Notes: generated from the sequence alone by a model not told the origin. Positions 54,232 through 64,000 are shown, counted from the first letter of the stretch. The stretch: 64,000 bases of DNA from Xiphydria camelus (GCA_963678675.1 OY783195.1:18507342-18571341); one strand, 5' to 3'. Translations and numbers: made by a program.

Positions 54232-54897
54232 AAAAAAACAAAACGAGTCTGCTAGTACTCGAGACACTGATGTGTAAACATCTCGTGAGCGGTAACTATG
54301 GAACGGAAATTTGATTGGGATTTGTGAATATTGGTATCTGTAATCGAAGTAATTTCAAACAATTATAAATTTTATAACTGTAGAAAAATATTTTTCATTT
54401 CTATTTAATAATGCCGCGCTTGACACAATCGGCTTATGATAGCTAAAATAAATAAGTGAGTCGGAGTAGAGCCGATCGACGAGGAGTTACTCCGACTCAC
54501 TTACTGTACATGGCGAAAACCACTTCCATACAACATTGTTCTGCCAGATGTTTACACATCAATTACAAGTTAGAATGACTAATTGATGTGTAACTATCTG
54601 GCAGAACAATGTTGTATGGAAGTGGTGTTCGCCATGTACAGTAAGTGAGTCGGAGTAACTCCAAATCGATCGGCTCTACACCAACTCACTTATTTATTTT
54701 AGCTATCATAAGCCGATTGTGTCAAGCGCGGCATTATTAAATGAAAATGAAAAATATTTTTCTACAGTTATAAGATTTATAATTGTTTGAAATTACTTCA
54801 ATTACAGATACCAATAGGTATTCACAAATCCCAATCACATTTCCGTTCCATAGTTACCGCTCACGAGATGTTTATACATCAGTGTCTCGAGTACTAG
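54232..54897. mobile_element. Complete foldback, 0.67 kb (sister of 31.8 kb)
   Basis: The left arm (from ctagtactcgagacactgat) is mirrored by the right arm ending ATCAGTGTCTCGAGTACTAG, each about 320 bp, with very few mismatches. The inner inverted block AGTGAGTCGGAGTA pairs several ways. It provides the empty-site reference for the two MITEs in the copy at 31.8 kb. Confidence 0.9.
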
Positions 54898-55123
54898 TTT
54901 TCAGGGCTTTTTAAGGATAGTCTCCAGAGTACCGAATCAAAAGATCACACTCGAAATCATCTGGCGTTCGGCCCTAGAGGTTTTTTTTATTATTTTATTA
55001 TTTTTTTTTTTTCGACAAAATGACCTTAATAAAAGTTGTAGATAATGAAATTCTAATCTTTGCTTTATGACTTCTTCTCTAGCTATTTTAGTTTAGGCGC
55101 TACGGCTATTTTTGTGTTTAGAA
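54898..55123. other. No gene recognised
   Basis: Short T-rich spacer with no signature. Confidence 0.4.
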
Positions 55124-55208
55124 ATTCGCCAGGGCCGTCCCGGGAAAAGAGTACGGCCTTGGAGAGAGGCTGAAAACGTCCCCCTTTTCCGGGACGGCCC
55201 TGGCGAAT
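55124..55208. mobile_element. 85-bp hairpin MITE
   Basis: ATTCGCCAGGGCCGTCCCGG and its exact complement enclose a 35-bp loop. GC-rich, unlike its surroundings. Confidence 0.7.
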
Positions 55209-55377
55209 AGTGGTGAATGTGACAGACGCTCCGTGTAGTTTGCTAGTCGTTTGCATTTTTTTTGAATAATCGAGATAGTGAACGGATGAAGTGCTATTAT
55301 TCTCTGAATGCCTGTGCATAAAGAGTAGGAAAGGAGACGGCAGCATCTCAGAAGAATTGCCATCAGATAAGTTACTC

Positions 55378-55702
55378 CCCCGATAGCAAAGTGGCACCAC
55401 AGTGACTGCACCCTGCTTTCACGCGGTGCATTCGAGTGCATGCACTGGGGTGTCCATCTGTCTGTGCACCGTGAAGCCACACTGCAGTCACGCAGTGTAA
55501 GTACGATGGTAAAAGTAGAATTTTGCAAAAAGGGGGCGATAAAGTAGGATTTCCCGCCTACCTTATCCGCCTACTAGAGAGAGAGAGAGAGAGAGAGTGT
55601 CGGTTTTTTTTTCTCAAACCCGACCCGGCCAGGACTCGAACCTGCGATCTTTAGAAGACTGGGAACGCTTCTCGCATTCTACCAATTGCGCCATCGACTC
55701 TT
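55378..55702 (-). mobile_element. tRNA-derived SINE, complete copy
   Basis: On the minus strand: GAGTCGATGGCGCAATTGGT (A box), TAAAGATCGCAGGTTCGAGT (B box), an A-rich stretch, CCGACACTCTCTCT..., TAGTAGGCGG, CCCCCTTTTTGCAAAATTC, then the CACNGTG-rich body, ending CTTTGCTATCGGGG. The order matches copy 1 at 42.94-43.28 kb. A (GA)13 run (55576-55598, plus strand) has expanded inside it. Confidence 0.8.
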
Positions 55703-56185
55703 TGTGGTGGAAGTCGACTAAGTTATACATATAATATCGATACCTGAAAGCAACAGTACTGTGACTAGTGAGATAAAGCCGAAAGCCGATTTCGAGCTAT
55801 GTCAAACGTAAACTAAATTTTAAATATTTTTGCCGAGATATCTCAGTGTTGCATTGTGTAAAGGCCGGTTTATATATATATATATATATATCTCATTAAA
55901 TTTTTAAAAATAATTTGATACTTTCTTTTTCAAAACAGTAGCGATTATGATAATTAATTATTCATTATTTATGAAATAATTCAGTACAATTTGCACTGTT
56001 TGAAACATTATTATAATATCAATTTTGTTATTTTCTAATTTAAAAATTCTTCTATAGGGGTGTGAAATCAATTAATTGTAAATTTACAACCGCACACATC
56101 CGCAGATCAAAATTTGTAACTAGTCACAAATTGCTTTCTGGGAACAAACCTATTATTATATCAATTTTGTTATTTTCTAATTTAA
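55703..56185. other. No gene; repeat shared with 43.65 kb
   Basis: TTTTTGCCGAGATATCTCAG with TGTTGCATT and AAAGGCC at 55828-55870 also occurs at about 43659-43697. A short (TA)n run is at 55868-55890. Confidence 0.5.
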
Positions 56186-56349
56186 CACATTCGCTGCCAC
56201 TTTTAGATTGATTGCATCGCGCTCAGTGCCGGTAACAGACTGAATAATTATATGTAATGTGCACGTCAATGTGTCTCCGATCGGAGCCGGCGGCACAGGC
56301 GCGAAGTGTCGACTGGCTCCGATCGGAGCCGCCGGCAGCAAACGACGTG
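56186..56349. mobile_element. TTAA-flanked MITE, relative of 4.95 kb
   Basis: CACATTCGCTGCC and GGCAGCAAACGACGTG are inverted (imperfect) and flanked by TTAA (56182-56185, 56350-56353). The ends resemble CACGTTCGCTGCGG of the element at 4950-5184. The interior contains GATCGGAGCCGSCGGC twice. Confidence 0.65.
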
Positions 56350-56489
56350 TTAAAAATTTTGTGAAGACAATGAAGTTACCGACATTCATGGTCGGTAAAT
56401 TTACGAAGTGTGCACGTCAAAAAGGCACCTTGACTGCACTGAGTGTAACTACTGTGTCTTTACGCTGTGAACCACTCAGTGTGTTCACT

Positions 56490-56612
56490 GTGTAGCCACG
56501 GTGCTTTTAGTTTGTGTACGCCACGCGATCACGCCACGGTGAGACCATAGTGGTGACACTACGTGGCAGCACTGCGTGCGGCTACCGTGTAAATCCACGC
56601 TTTGCTGTCGGG
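56490..56612 (+). repeat. SINE 3' body fragment (CACNGTG-rich)
   Basis: GCCACGGTG, CACGCCACGGTG, CACTACGTGGCAG, CACTGCGTGCGG and a TGTCGGGG end match the 3' region of the SINE copies; the tRNA-like head is missing. A similar headless fragment in reverse is at 41992-42070. Confidence 0.55.
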
Positions 56613-56839
56613 GTCTCTATCTAACCGTTCTAACCTCACTTTGATTGCGTATGAAGGACAAATATCTTTGTAGATATTCTATTTTTTGTTTTCAGCGTCA
56701 TGCGAGCACGGGACGAATTAGTGGTTTTTCTTCTCCGTCAACAAGCCGTGGCAGAAAAATAGATGCAATATATATGTGGAATTGGATCACAATATTTAAG
56801 TAATTACTTTATCATTATTTTTTCTCTATCGATATATTT

Positions 56840-57415
56840 CCTCTTTCGTACTATCACAAGTTCCAATTTATACACCGACCTGTCAAACCTGAAGTGTACA
56901 TGTACCTCACTTCTATTTCATCTCTTCTTCGTCTCTGGTGTAACGACGATCAATGAGGAATCACTGATACCGATTAGGGTTCGCGGGTTATTCCTTATTC
57001 TTTCTATCACAGCATCGACATTTTGCTGCACCTGTATTCTTCTGGAACTTCCTAAAATAATTATAAAAACCCCATATAATTCAGCCCGAACAAGTACAAT
57101 CTTACCGGGCTGTACCTTATCGAGGAGATATTTCGACATAATGATTCCGAAACATTTTTATCGAGAAATATATATTTCTAACATACGGTAGTGTTCATAA
57201 TTATTGTAAAATATCACAGGAATGTTAAGAAAAAGTTACTTGCAAAAACGTGCTTTGTGAGGTGTAAATGATGATATTTCGTAATTTCCATCTTTACATC
57301 CGAGGCGAAGAAGAGATGAAATAGAAGTGAGGTACATGTACACTTCACGTTTGACAGGTCGATATATAAATTGAAACTTGTGATAGTATAATACGAAAGA
57401 GGAAATATATCATTT
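56840..57415. mobile_element. Foldback related to the giant palindrome, arms of about 110 bp
   Basis: ATATTTCCTCTTTCGTACTA at the left is mirrored at the right end. The inside (56975-57330) is a direct-repeat relative of 57800-58150. It is a shorter sister of the next element. Confidence 0.7.
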
Positions 57416-57569
57416 TTAATAATTCTGACATTATTATCTATAGAAAGGTTAACTCAGATTAATATAGTTTCTTATTTTCTATGTAGACTAAGTTCGATAT
57501 ATTTTAAATAGTGAAATGCTGGATATAATTGTGTTATTTATAATTCGTTACAGAAATAATGCTGCTCAA

Positions 57570-57850
57570 TTCTATCCAGGACTCCAAATCGAATGCGAAC
57601 CCGAGGGGGTTTCTTTCGAACGAGGGATCATCCACTTGTTGTTCCAAGAACCAGTTGCATTAGTTCATTCGGCGAGCTGGATCTGCTGCCTCGAGTGCAT
57701 GGACGTGCCTCACTTTGAATGGATGAAAATTTTCATCCTTCAATATCCTCCCAACCGTGGACTCGCTGATTCTAACCTCTGCTGCCATAGCCCGAATATT
57801 CGTTCGAGGGTTATTCCTTATTCTTTCTAGCACAGCATCGATATTTTACT
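57570..57850 (-). pseudogene. Transposase N-terminal fragment (left arm)
   Basis: The minus strand reads RIRNNPRTNIRAMAAEVRIS, then STVGRILKDENFHPFKVRHV and NWFLEQQVDDPSFERNPL. This is the helix-turn-helix and linker portion (I.K.TVGRILK...HPFK...VHAL) of the insect transposase family whose C-terminus is at 34.43-34.63 kb. The catalytic region is missing; homology stops where the palindrome arm ends. Confidence 0.7.
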
Positions 57851-58829
57851 GCACCTGTATTCTTCTGGGACTTCCTAAAATAATTATAAAAACCCTATAT
57901 AATTCAACCCGAACAAGTACAATCTTATCGAGCTGTACCTTATCGAGATCTTTCGACATAATGATTCCGAAACGTTTTTATCGAGAAACATATGTTTCTA
58001 ACATACGGTAGTATTCACGAACATTGTAAAATATCGCAGGAATATTACAGAAAAGTTACTTGCAAAAACGTGCTTTGTGGGGTGTAAATGATGATATTTT
58101 GTAATTTCCATCGTTACACCAGAGGCGAAGAAGAGATGAAATAGAAGTGAAGTACATGTACGCTTCACACATTTGACATTTCGGTATATAAATTGGAACT
58201 TGTGATAGTATAATACGAAAGAGGAAAAATATCGATGAAGAAAAGGTAATAATAAAGCAGTTACTCCATTATTGTAATCTAATTCCATTGTATCCCTTAT
58301 TTTTCTGCCACGACTTTGATTATTGATAGTGGATGGATCAACCAATAAATTTGATTTTTCTTCACTATCAACAATCAAAGTCGTGGCAGAAAAAAAGGGA
58401 CACAATGGAATTGGATTACAATAATGGAGTAACTACTTTATTATTATTTTTTCGTTATCGATATATTTCCTCTTTCGTATTATACTATCAAGTTCCAATT
58501 TATATACCGACCTCTCAAACGTGAAGTGTACATGTACCTCACTTCTATTTCATCTCTTCTTCGCCTCTGGTATAACGATGGAAATTACAAAATATCATCA
58601 TTTACACCCCACAAAGTACGTTTTTACAAGTAACTTTTCTGTAACAATCCTGCGATATTTTACAATATTCGTGAACACTACCGTATGTTAGAAATATATA
58701 TTTCTCGATAAAAACCTTTCGGAATCATTACGTCGAAATATCTCCTCGATAAGGTATAGCTCGATAAGATTGTGTTTGTCAGGGCTGAATTATGTGGGGT
58801 TTTATAATTATTTTAGGAAGTCTCAGAAG

Positions 58830-59100
58830 AATACAGGTGCAGCAAAATATCGACGCTCTCTGTGCTAGAAAGAATAAGGTATAACCCTCGAACGAGTATT
58901 CGAGCTGTGGCAACAGAGGTTAGAATCAGCAAGTCCACGGTTGGGAGGATATTGAAGGATGAAAATTTTCATCCGTTTAAAGTGACGCACGTCCATGCAC
59001 TCGAGGCAGCAGGTACAGCCTAATGAATGAACTAATGCAACTGGTTCTTGGAACAACAAGTGGATGATCCCTCGTTCGAAAGAAACCCCCTCGTTTCGCA
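58830..59100 (+). pseudogene. Transposase N-terminal fragment (right arm)
   Basis: Mirror copy of the left-arm fragment on the plus strand: EVRISKSTVGRILKDENFHP, FKVTHVHALEAAG, a stop within AGTA*, then LEQQVDDPSFERNPL. Stops and frame changes mean that neither arm could make protein. Confidence 0.7.
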
Positions 59101-59189
59101 TATGACTGAGTCCTTCTTGCAGGACAATAACTTGAATCTTCCATTCCAAGATATATCATATCTTACGGAATTCGATGACAAAGGACCCC

Positions 59190-60005
59190 GCACAATCCTT
59201 ATGGGAAGTGGCTCCCGGTGGATTTGGCTGGATTTCACATATGTTGTAGATCTTGGTGTTCTGATTAAAAGTTATCATTACCGCAATAACGAAAAATGGA
59301 CAGTTTTTGAGTTTCAGGACCTTAAAGTTCATACTTTTTGCTTTCCGTCATACGGTCTACACATTGTACGGTAGTGAGGCGGGGTGAGGTGGGGATACCG
59401 GGAGTGTTACCAGTTGCGCGGGCGTTCACGCGCGACCCTCTACCATACACCTACATATGTGTGTGCATCTGTGTATGTATTTGTCATATGTATGCAAATG
59501 TACATGTGTGTACAATGTTACCCGCTCTTTGCGTTGCCCAGGATCAACGACGTGGACATATCTGAATTAGAGTAAGATTGTCTGTATTGTTTCTAGCTCT
59601 TATCTCTAGTGTGGTTACATTTTGATAAAAGCTTTCTATTCATTATTTATCATTTCTATAACTTCATTGGGATTGTGTTGCGGTGCTCTATGACCAGCAT
59701 CTAAAACTGTATGCAGTAGAGACATTGAAGGATAGCGGACATTTTGTTCGTGTCTGGCGTAGCCTAAGTACCACAACACGCTTGCAACATGTATCCCCAC
59801 CTCTCCCCGCCTCCCTGTCGTACCATGTGTAGACCGTATGACGGAAAGCAAAAAGTATCAACTTTAAGGTCCCGAAACTAAAAAACTGTCCATTTTTCGT
59901 TGTTGCGGCAATGATAACTTTTGATCAGAACACCAAGATCTACAACATATGTACATATGTGAAATCCACCGGGAGCCACTTCCCATAAGGATTGTGCGGG
60001 GTCCT
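59190..60005. mobile_element. Foldback element, arms of about 205 bp
   Basis: CCGCACAATCCTTATGGGAA at the left is mirrored at the right by TTCCCATAAGGATTGTGCGG. The arms also pair through ATAACGAAAAATGGACAGTT and CTTTCCGTCATACGGTCTAC. The 390-bp centre contains a TGTGTATG-rich stretch and no convincing gene. Confidence 0.8.
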
Positions 60006-60109
60006 TGGAGGATACCAAATTCCGCGAGGATTTAGTAAGTTTCAATATAGTTACTCATATAATGTATTAAAAATATTACATACATTACAAATTTTAACTT
60101 TACTTGCAG

Positions 60110-60469
60110 ATTTCTTCTCTCAACTCGCTCATGGATATAGAGGGAAATATCTTCAAAAGCGTGGTGAATATCATGAAGAAATATCTAGCAAAAGATCTGG
60201 CTATTAAATTCACAAATGTCCGCAAAGCGTCTAACAAGTTTCTCCTTAAAGAGTTCAGGCTCCATCAGTGTATAATAGGTGAGAGTGATTAATATTTTTT
60301 CATGTAAATTATTGTTTTTGAAATATATTTACGAAGTAAAAACCGTTCAAATTAATAATTGCAATACATTATTTTGTAATGTTTTTTGTCAGATGCCGTA
60401 ACTCGAAGGAGCAGCAAGGAAGCCCCTTCTTCAGAGAAGGCAGCCATCGAGGCAATTGGATCGGCTTAA
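60110..60469 (+). CDS. Two exons resembling a DUF4806-domain protein (partial)
   Basis: Exon a (60110-60278) follows the acceptor TTTACTTGCAG, reads ISSLNSLMDIEGNIFKSVVN, IMKKYLAKDLAIKF and KFLLKEFRLHQCII, and ends at GTGAGAG. Exon b (60393-60469) follows TTTTTTGTCAG and reads AVTRRSSKEAPSSEKAAIEA to a stop; the junction creates an Asp codon and keeps the frame. The pattern (small residues, then a helix LKKxLxxxLAxxF, F..L..C.II.AV) is that of DUF4806, found in many repeat-associated insect proteins of unknown function. The N-terminal exons are not visible, since a foldback lies directly upstream (a donor-like GTAAGT at 60034 may be relevant). No lesion is seen in the two exons. Confidence 0.5.
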
Positions 60470-60667
60470 GCTTACGTAAAGGACTGGGGCGGAGGACGAC
60501 GAGAACGCAGGGAAGTCCAACGCAGAGCGTGGCCTCTGTGAAGCAGAGGTGGCAAAGTCGAAGAAGCATGGCACCCGCGTAGCAAAGGTGGCAACGCCGG
60601 GGGCGAGAATACGACAGAGGACGGCGCGGGAATGAGTAGCTGCAGCAAGTAGTATTTAGTCTCTTAA

Positions 60668-60873
60668 AGCGCGTTGCCACGAGTTGACTCAAGTCGAACG
60701 ACTTGGTAGTTCGACCGTAGTCGACTTAAAATTTCTTTGTTGTTAGTCGAATCGAACGAAGTAGCTCGTCTTGCGACTTCATGCGATTCGACTAATAACA
60801 AAGAAATTTTAATTCGACTATATACGGTCGAACTATCAAATCGTTCGACTTGAGTCGACTCGTGGCAACGCGC
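60668..60873. mobile_element. Palindromic MITE, arms of about 90 bp
   Basis: GCGCGTTGCCACGAGTTGAC pairs with GTCGACTCGTGGCAACGCGC. The arms continue through GACTCAAGTCGAACGA to AAATTTCTTTGTT. Tac/TCGA words are frequent. Non-coding. Confidence 0.8.
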
Positions 60874-60899
60874 CATTTTTAGCTTGCCCGGTCTACTCG

Positions 60900-61368
60900 C
60901 GACTTCGAGCTTGTTTTTTTGCATAGTGTATATATATGTAAGGAAAGTATCCTAAGTCTATTTGAATCTAGCGCTTAAATCGAGTCGGTAAGTCAGACCT
61001 CCTATGGAAACAGACAACCGAATTACACAAGGGACACGTGGTGTGAGAAAAGACGATGTAAGCTACGAAACAAACATGTCGCAAGAAGTCAAAGTTAAGA
61101 ATTAAGAAGAATTAAGAACCTAAGACTAAACGATAGTTGTCAAGAAACAACAGGGTGAATAACGACATTGAATGTTGTTTCTTTGTTTACAGGTAGGATT
61201 AATTAGTTTAAGTTATTAGACTGGTTTTGTTTGTACGGAATCAATTAGTTTAGGTTAGGTTAAGCTAAGGTTTTATTTGTATAAAATAGAAAAAACTTTG
61301 TTTACAGAGAAACAATTCGTGTATTGTTCCCCAACCCTTATAAAACAACATTCTCGTTGTAAATCACA
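60900..61368 (+). other. Leader region of the LTR retrotransposon; LTR boundaries not resolved
   Basis: Sequence upstream of gag. It contains TATATATATG at about 60929, two TTTGTTTACAG phrases (acceptor-like, at about 61182 and 61298) and short TTAGGTTAGG words near 61253. I could not identify a primer-binding site or the 5' LTR end, so the 5' boundary of the element is open. Confidence 0.35.
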
Positions 61369-62478
61369 ATGGACAAGCTACAATTCGCTTTCGAGTTGCT
61401 CTGCGCTGCAGATGAGCCAAGGACGAACATGCTGTGCATAACCTCAGTCAGCACACCGGACGGCCGAACTTACGCAATTCCAACGCACTGCTATGATGTA
61501 AAACTGCACGCGGCAATCAGAAAAATAGCACCGTATACTAAAGTAAAAAAGACATTAACTAAAAGAGGCCAGACAAGGAAAGTATGGATTAATCTAACTA
61601 AAGAATTGATCGAGACTTATTTAGATGAGGGAGAAAATTTACAATTTAATGACGTATATTTAGAAGAAAAAACAAACACACATGAAAGTAGGGTAACTGA
61701 GGCTTCAGAACAACCATTGATAAAATTGCTAGAACAACTACTTGAAAAAAGCCAAGGAAAATCTAAGGAGAGGAATATTGGTAAAATCGCTAAAAAATTC
61801 ATAATTGAAAAATTTAACGTGAAAACCTCAAATGTGGATCAATGGATAATTAATTTTGAGAAAGAATGCGAACGGTTTGATATAACTAAGGATGAGGAAA
61901 AAATTGAAATTTTAAAATCATTCATGGAAAAAAGTGCCATAGATTGGTATAGTTGTACACTTGCGAAGTTAATCGTTCAAGCGAACTGGAAAGATTTGAA
62001 GAAGAATTTTTGTACTACATTTGCGAATACCGGTTGGTCTCCAATAAGATATGCGCTACAATTTAAATATCAAACAGGCTCTTTACTAGATTATACGATA
62101 AAAAAAGAAAAACTTTTACTAGAAACAAGAAAATCTATTGATAAGGGAACATTGATTGATCTGATTGCTAGTGGCCTGCCAAATTTCGTAGCTGATAGAA
62201 TTGATAGAGAAAAATTAAATATTACCGAAGACTTGTACTACGAAATAGGTAAACTAGAACACTTAATTCACAAGAAAACAGACTTCAAAAGGAATAAAAA
62301 TTACAAAGAAAACACAGAGAAAAAGCCATGCGAAATTTGTACAAATAAGGGCAAAGGTACACGCTTCCATCCTGAAGCTGAATGCTGGTTTAAAGATACA
62401 CAAAACAAAACAAGACATGTTAATAATTCAATATTAGAGGTAGAACTAATTGTAAGTGATACTGATCCAAAAAACTAG
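61369..62478 (+). CDS. gag: Ty3/gypsy-like retrotransposon Gag
   Basis: The 369-residue intact ORF encodes the structural protein that packages element RNA. The middle (about residues 140-300) has the helical capsid-like layout of gypsy Gag (VDQWIINFEKECERF, then AIDWYSC and WKDLKKNFCTTF). The end has a single cysteine/histidine knuckle (CEICTNKGKGTRFHPEAECW), a longer-spaced version of the retroviral CCHC. The ORF ends right after an A AAA AAC run, with pol in the -1 frame. The composition is lysine- and AT-rich, as in the downstream pol. The subfamily was not determined. Confidence 0.8.
   Translation: MDKLQFAFELLCAADEPRTNMLCITSVSTPDGRTYAIPTHCYDVKLHAAIRKIAPYTKVKKTLTKRGQTRKVWINLTKELIETYLDEGENLQFNDVYLEEKTNTHESRVTEASEQPLIKLLEQLLEKSQGKSKERNIGKIAKKFIIEKFNVKTSNVDQWIINFEKECERFDITKDEEKIEILKSFMEKSAIDWYSCTLAKLIVQANWKDLKKNFCTTFANTGWSPIRYALQFKYQTGSLLDYTIKKEKLLLETRKSIDKGTLIDLIASGLPNFVADRIDREKLNITEDLYYEIGKLEHLIHKKTDFKRNKNYKENTEKKPCEICTNKGKGTRFHPEAECWFKDTQNKTRHVNNSILEVELIVSDTDPKN
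62469..62475 (+). promoter_or_regulatory. Putative -1 ribosomal frameshift site between gag and pol
   Basis: The heptamer A AAA AAC lies in the zero frame as codons AAA and AAC immediately before the gag stop TAG (62476-62478). A slip of one base backwards places ribosomes in the pol frame, which is open from here into the protease. This is a canonical X XXY YYZ slippery sequence. A stimulatory RNA structure was not assessed. Confidence 0.6.
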
Positions 62479-63984
62479 TAATTCCACCATTAATTAGACT
62501 TCCGTTAACATTAAACAACATTTTGAAAGTATCCGCTATCTACGATTCAGGCTCAAATGTTTCACTTATAAATTCAAAATTAGTCCATCTGAAACAAAAA
62601 AGGATTAATTTAAAACAAAAAGTTAACCTAAGAACAATTAATGGTGTGTATAGATCAGAAGAATTGATAAAAATTAAAGTAAAAATATTGAATATAGAAG
62701 AATACATAGACGTATTCATAATCAATCACGAAAATTTCGACTACGACTTTCTAATAGGATTAGATTGCATAAAAAAATTCAAGCTAAGACAAAATGAAAA
62801 CCTTGAGATAGAACAAAAACACTTTGATCTCACAGAAAAACAAGAAGATCGAATAAACTTCAATGAACACGTGGATTTAGACAATTTCGAAGTCTTAACA
62901 AATCACTTGAGTCATTATGAAGAAAATATAATAAAAAATCTCATAGATAAATATAAAAATATATTTGCAAAAGACAAATACGATATAGGCGTAGTAAAAG
63001 GGTACGAAGCCAGAATAGATCTCATAGTAGATAAATATTGTAGCAAAAGACCTTACCGATGCACCATCGAAGATAAAAAAGAAATAGAGGAACAAATCTC
63101 ACAATTACTTAAAAGAAATCTAATAGAAGAATTATACAGTCCTTTTTTCTGCTCCAGTTACATTAGCATATAAAAAAGATGAAAATAAGAGATCAAGACT
63201 ATGCATAGATTTTAGGGATCTGAATAAGATAATAGTTCCCCAATCACAACCATTCCCACTAATTGAAGATTTAGTAATAAAAACAAGAAACTGCAAATAT
63301 TTTTCGAAACTTGACATAAATTCTGCATTTTGGTCTATCCCTTTAAGACTTGAAGACAAAAGGAAAACGGCATTTGTGACCCAAGAGGGACAATTTCAAT
63401 GGACTTGTTTACCATTCGGGTTAAAAACATCACCAGCTATTTTTCAGAGAATATTGAGTAATATAATAAGAAAATATAAACTATCAGATTTCACATTAAA
63501 CTATATTGATGATATACTAATCTTTTCAAAGTCCTTCGAAGAACATATAAATCACCTATCACAACTATTAGAAGCAATAACAAAAGGATTCAGATTAAAA
63601 TTTTCAACATGCACATTTGCATTAGATTTTGTACAATATTTAGGTCACATTATAAGACACAACTCAATTTCTCCAATAAAGGATAATCTCATTTCAATAA
63701 AAAATGTTCCAGTACCGAAAAATCAAAAAAACATCAGACAATTCCTAGGGAAAATTAACTTTTACAATACATACGTCCCAAAAATTTCATTAATTTTAGA
63801 ACCTTTACATAACTTACTAAGAAAAGGACAGAAATTCATTTGGTCCAAAGACTGTCAAAAAACTTTCGAATACATGAAAGATTTCCTTTGCTCGAAACCA
63901 GTATTAGCCATTTTCGATCCAGACCGGCCAATACACATATACACAGACGCAAGTTTGCAAGGTATAGGAGACATATTAAAATAA
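62479..63984 (+). pseudogene. pol: Ty3/gypsy-like pol (protease, reverse transcriptase, start of RNase H)
   Basis: The aspartic protease motif YDSGSNVSLI is near the start, with FLIGLDCI further on. The reverse transcriptase begins with the KNIFAKDKYDIG region. It continues with RLCIDFRDLNKI, FSKLDINSAFW, the LPFGLKTSPAIFQR block, the catalytic YIDDILIF at about 63503, and YLGHII. The RNase H entry (HIYTDASLQGIG) is reached near 63945. Two lesions are visible: a frame change in the T run at 63143-63148, and a TAA at 63982-63984 followed by in-frame PQPNG where a Gln codon would be expected. RNase H, integrase and the 3' LTR lie beyond the window. Otherwise well preserved, so recently active in evolutionary terms. 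Confidence 0.85.
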
Positions 63985-64000
63985 CCACAGCCAAATGGAA

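Larger units (their letters stand above)
57562..59115. mobile_element. Giant palindrome, 1.55 kb, with transposase N-termini on both arms
   Basis: Arms of about 760 bp (57562-58330 inverted against 58350-59115) meet at a short centre bearing CTTTGATTATTGATAGT and its mirror. Each arm carries the N-terminal part of an IS630/Tc1-like transposase, read toward the outer ends. Arm identity is about 90 percent with some small indels. Confidence 0.85.

Noticed and set aside
60369..60692. 107-codon minus-strand ORF
   Set aside because: It is antisense to the last DUF4806-like exon and its 3' untranslated region; composition follows the opposite strand.

Overview
The window is eukaryotic, almost certainly from an insect and most likely a hymenopteran such as an ant. 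Evidence: an intact mariner transposase, many insect-type DNA transposons (hAT, PIF/Harbinger, Helitron, TTAA elements), introns with GT/AG sites, an interstitial TTAGG run (the common insect telomere unit), and AT-rich sequence with few long ORFs. I find no complete host gene. The window is a nested graveyard of mobile DNA, with an unusual density of long inverted repeats (foldbacks).

Layout. 1-5.2 kb: a foldback, a TA MITE, a complete 1,287-bp mariner with an intact DD34D transposase, and a TTAA MITE. 6-11.6 kb: foldbacks, a short satellite, a minisatellite and a mariner remnant. 12-15 kb: a decayed Helitron helicase, an internally deleted mariner beside it, a GC-rich tandem repeat, and a pseudogene of an unnamed repeated protein family. 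15-23 kb: satellite pieces, a TTAA MITE, and large foldbacks, including a CAGGGTG-ended element whose core is an inverted satellite. 24-28.7 kb: a composite with CACTGAAAA ends enclosing a 2.7-kb TTA-flanked transposon with decayed ORFs and a short Helitron. 28.7-38 kb: mostly low-information DNA with MITEs, a foldback carrying two nested MITEs, and exon-like fragments.

38.2-49.05 kb is the centrepiece. A hAT transposon has CAGAGATG ends and a perfect 8-bp target duplication (GCCACAAC). Its minus-strand transposase has two exons, and the splice sites keep the reading frame across a 5.9-kb intron. That intron is filled with nested elements: a CACTGAAAA element, long palindromes, a foldback holding a SWIM zinc-finger fragment, tRNA-derived SINEs, and a PIF/Harbinger transposon inserted inside a SINE with a TAA duplication. 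Exon 1 is badly decayed, while exon 2 is one open frame of nearly 400 codons.

49-60 kb: a long CT microsatellite, a TTAA MITE, a solo LTR with a CTTT duplication, a train of three palindromes, a 0.67-kb foldback that is a sister copy of the one at 31.8 kb, a complete minus-strand SINE, a giant palindrome whose arms encode a transposase N-terminus, and two spliced exons resembling DUF4806. 61.4-64 kb: a Ty3/gypsy-like retrotransposon (gag, protease, RT, start of RNase H) with a -1 frameshift-type gag/pol junction and two lesions; it runs off the window end.

All identifications rest on reading the sequence and on remembered family motifs. No database search was run.
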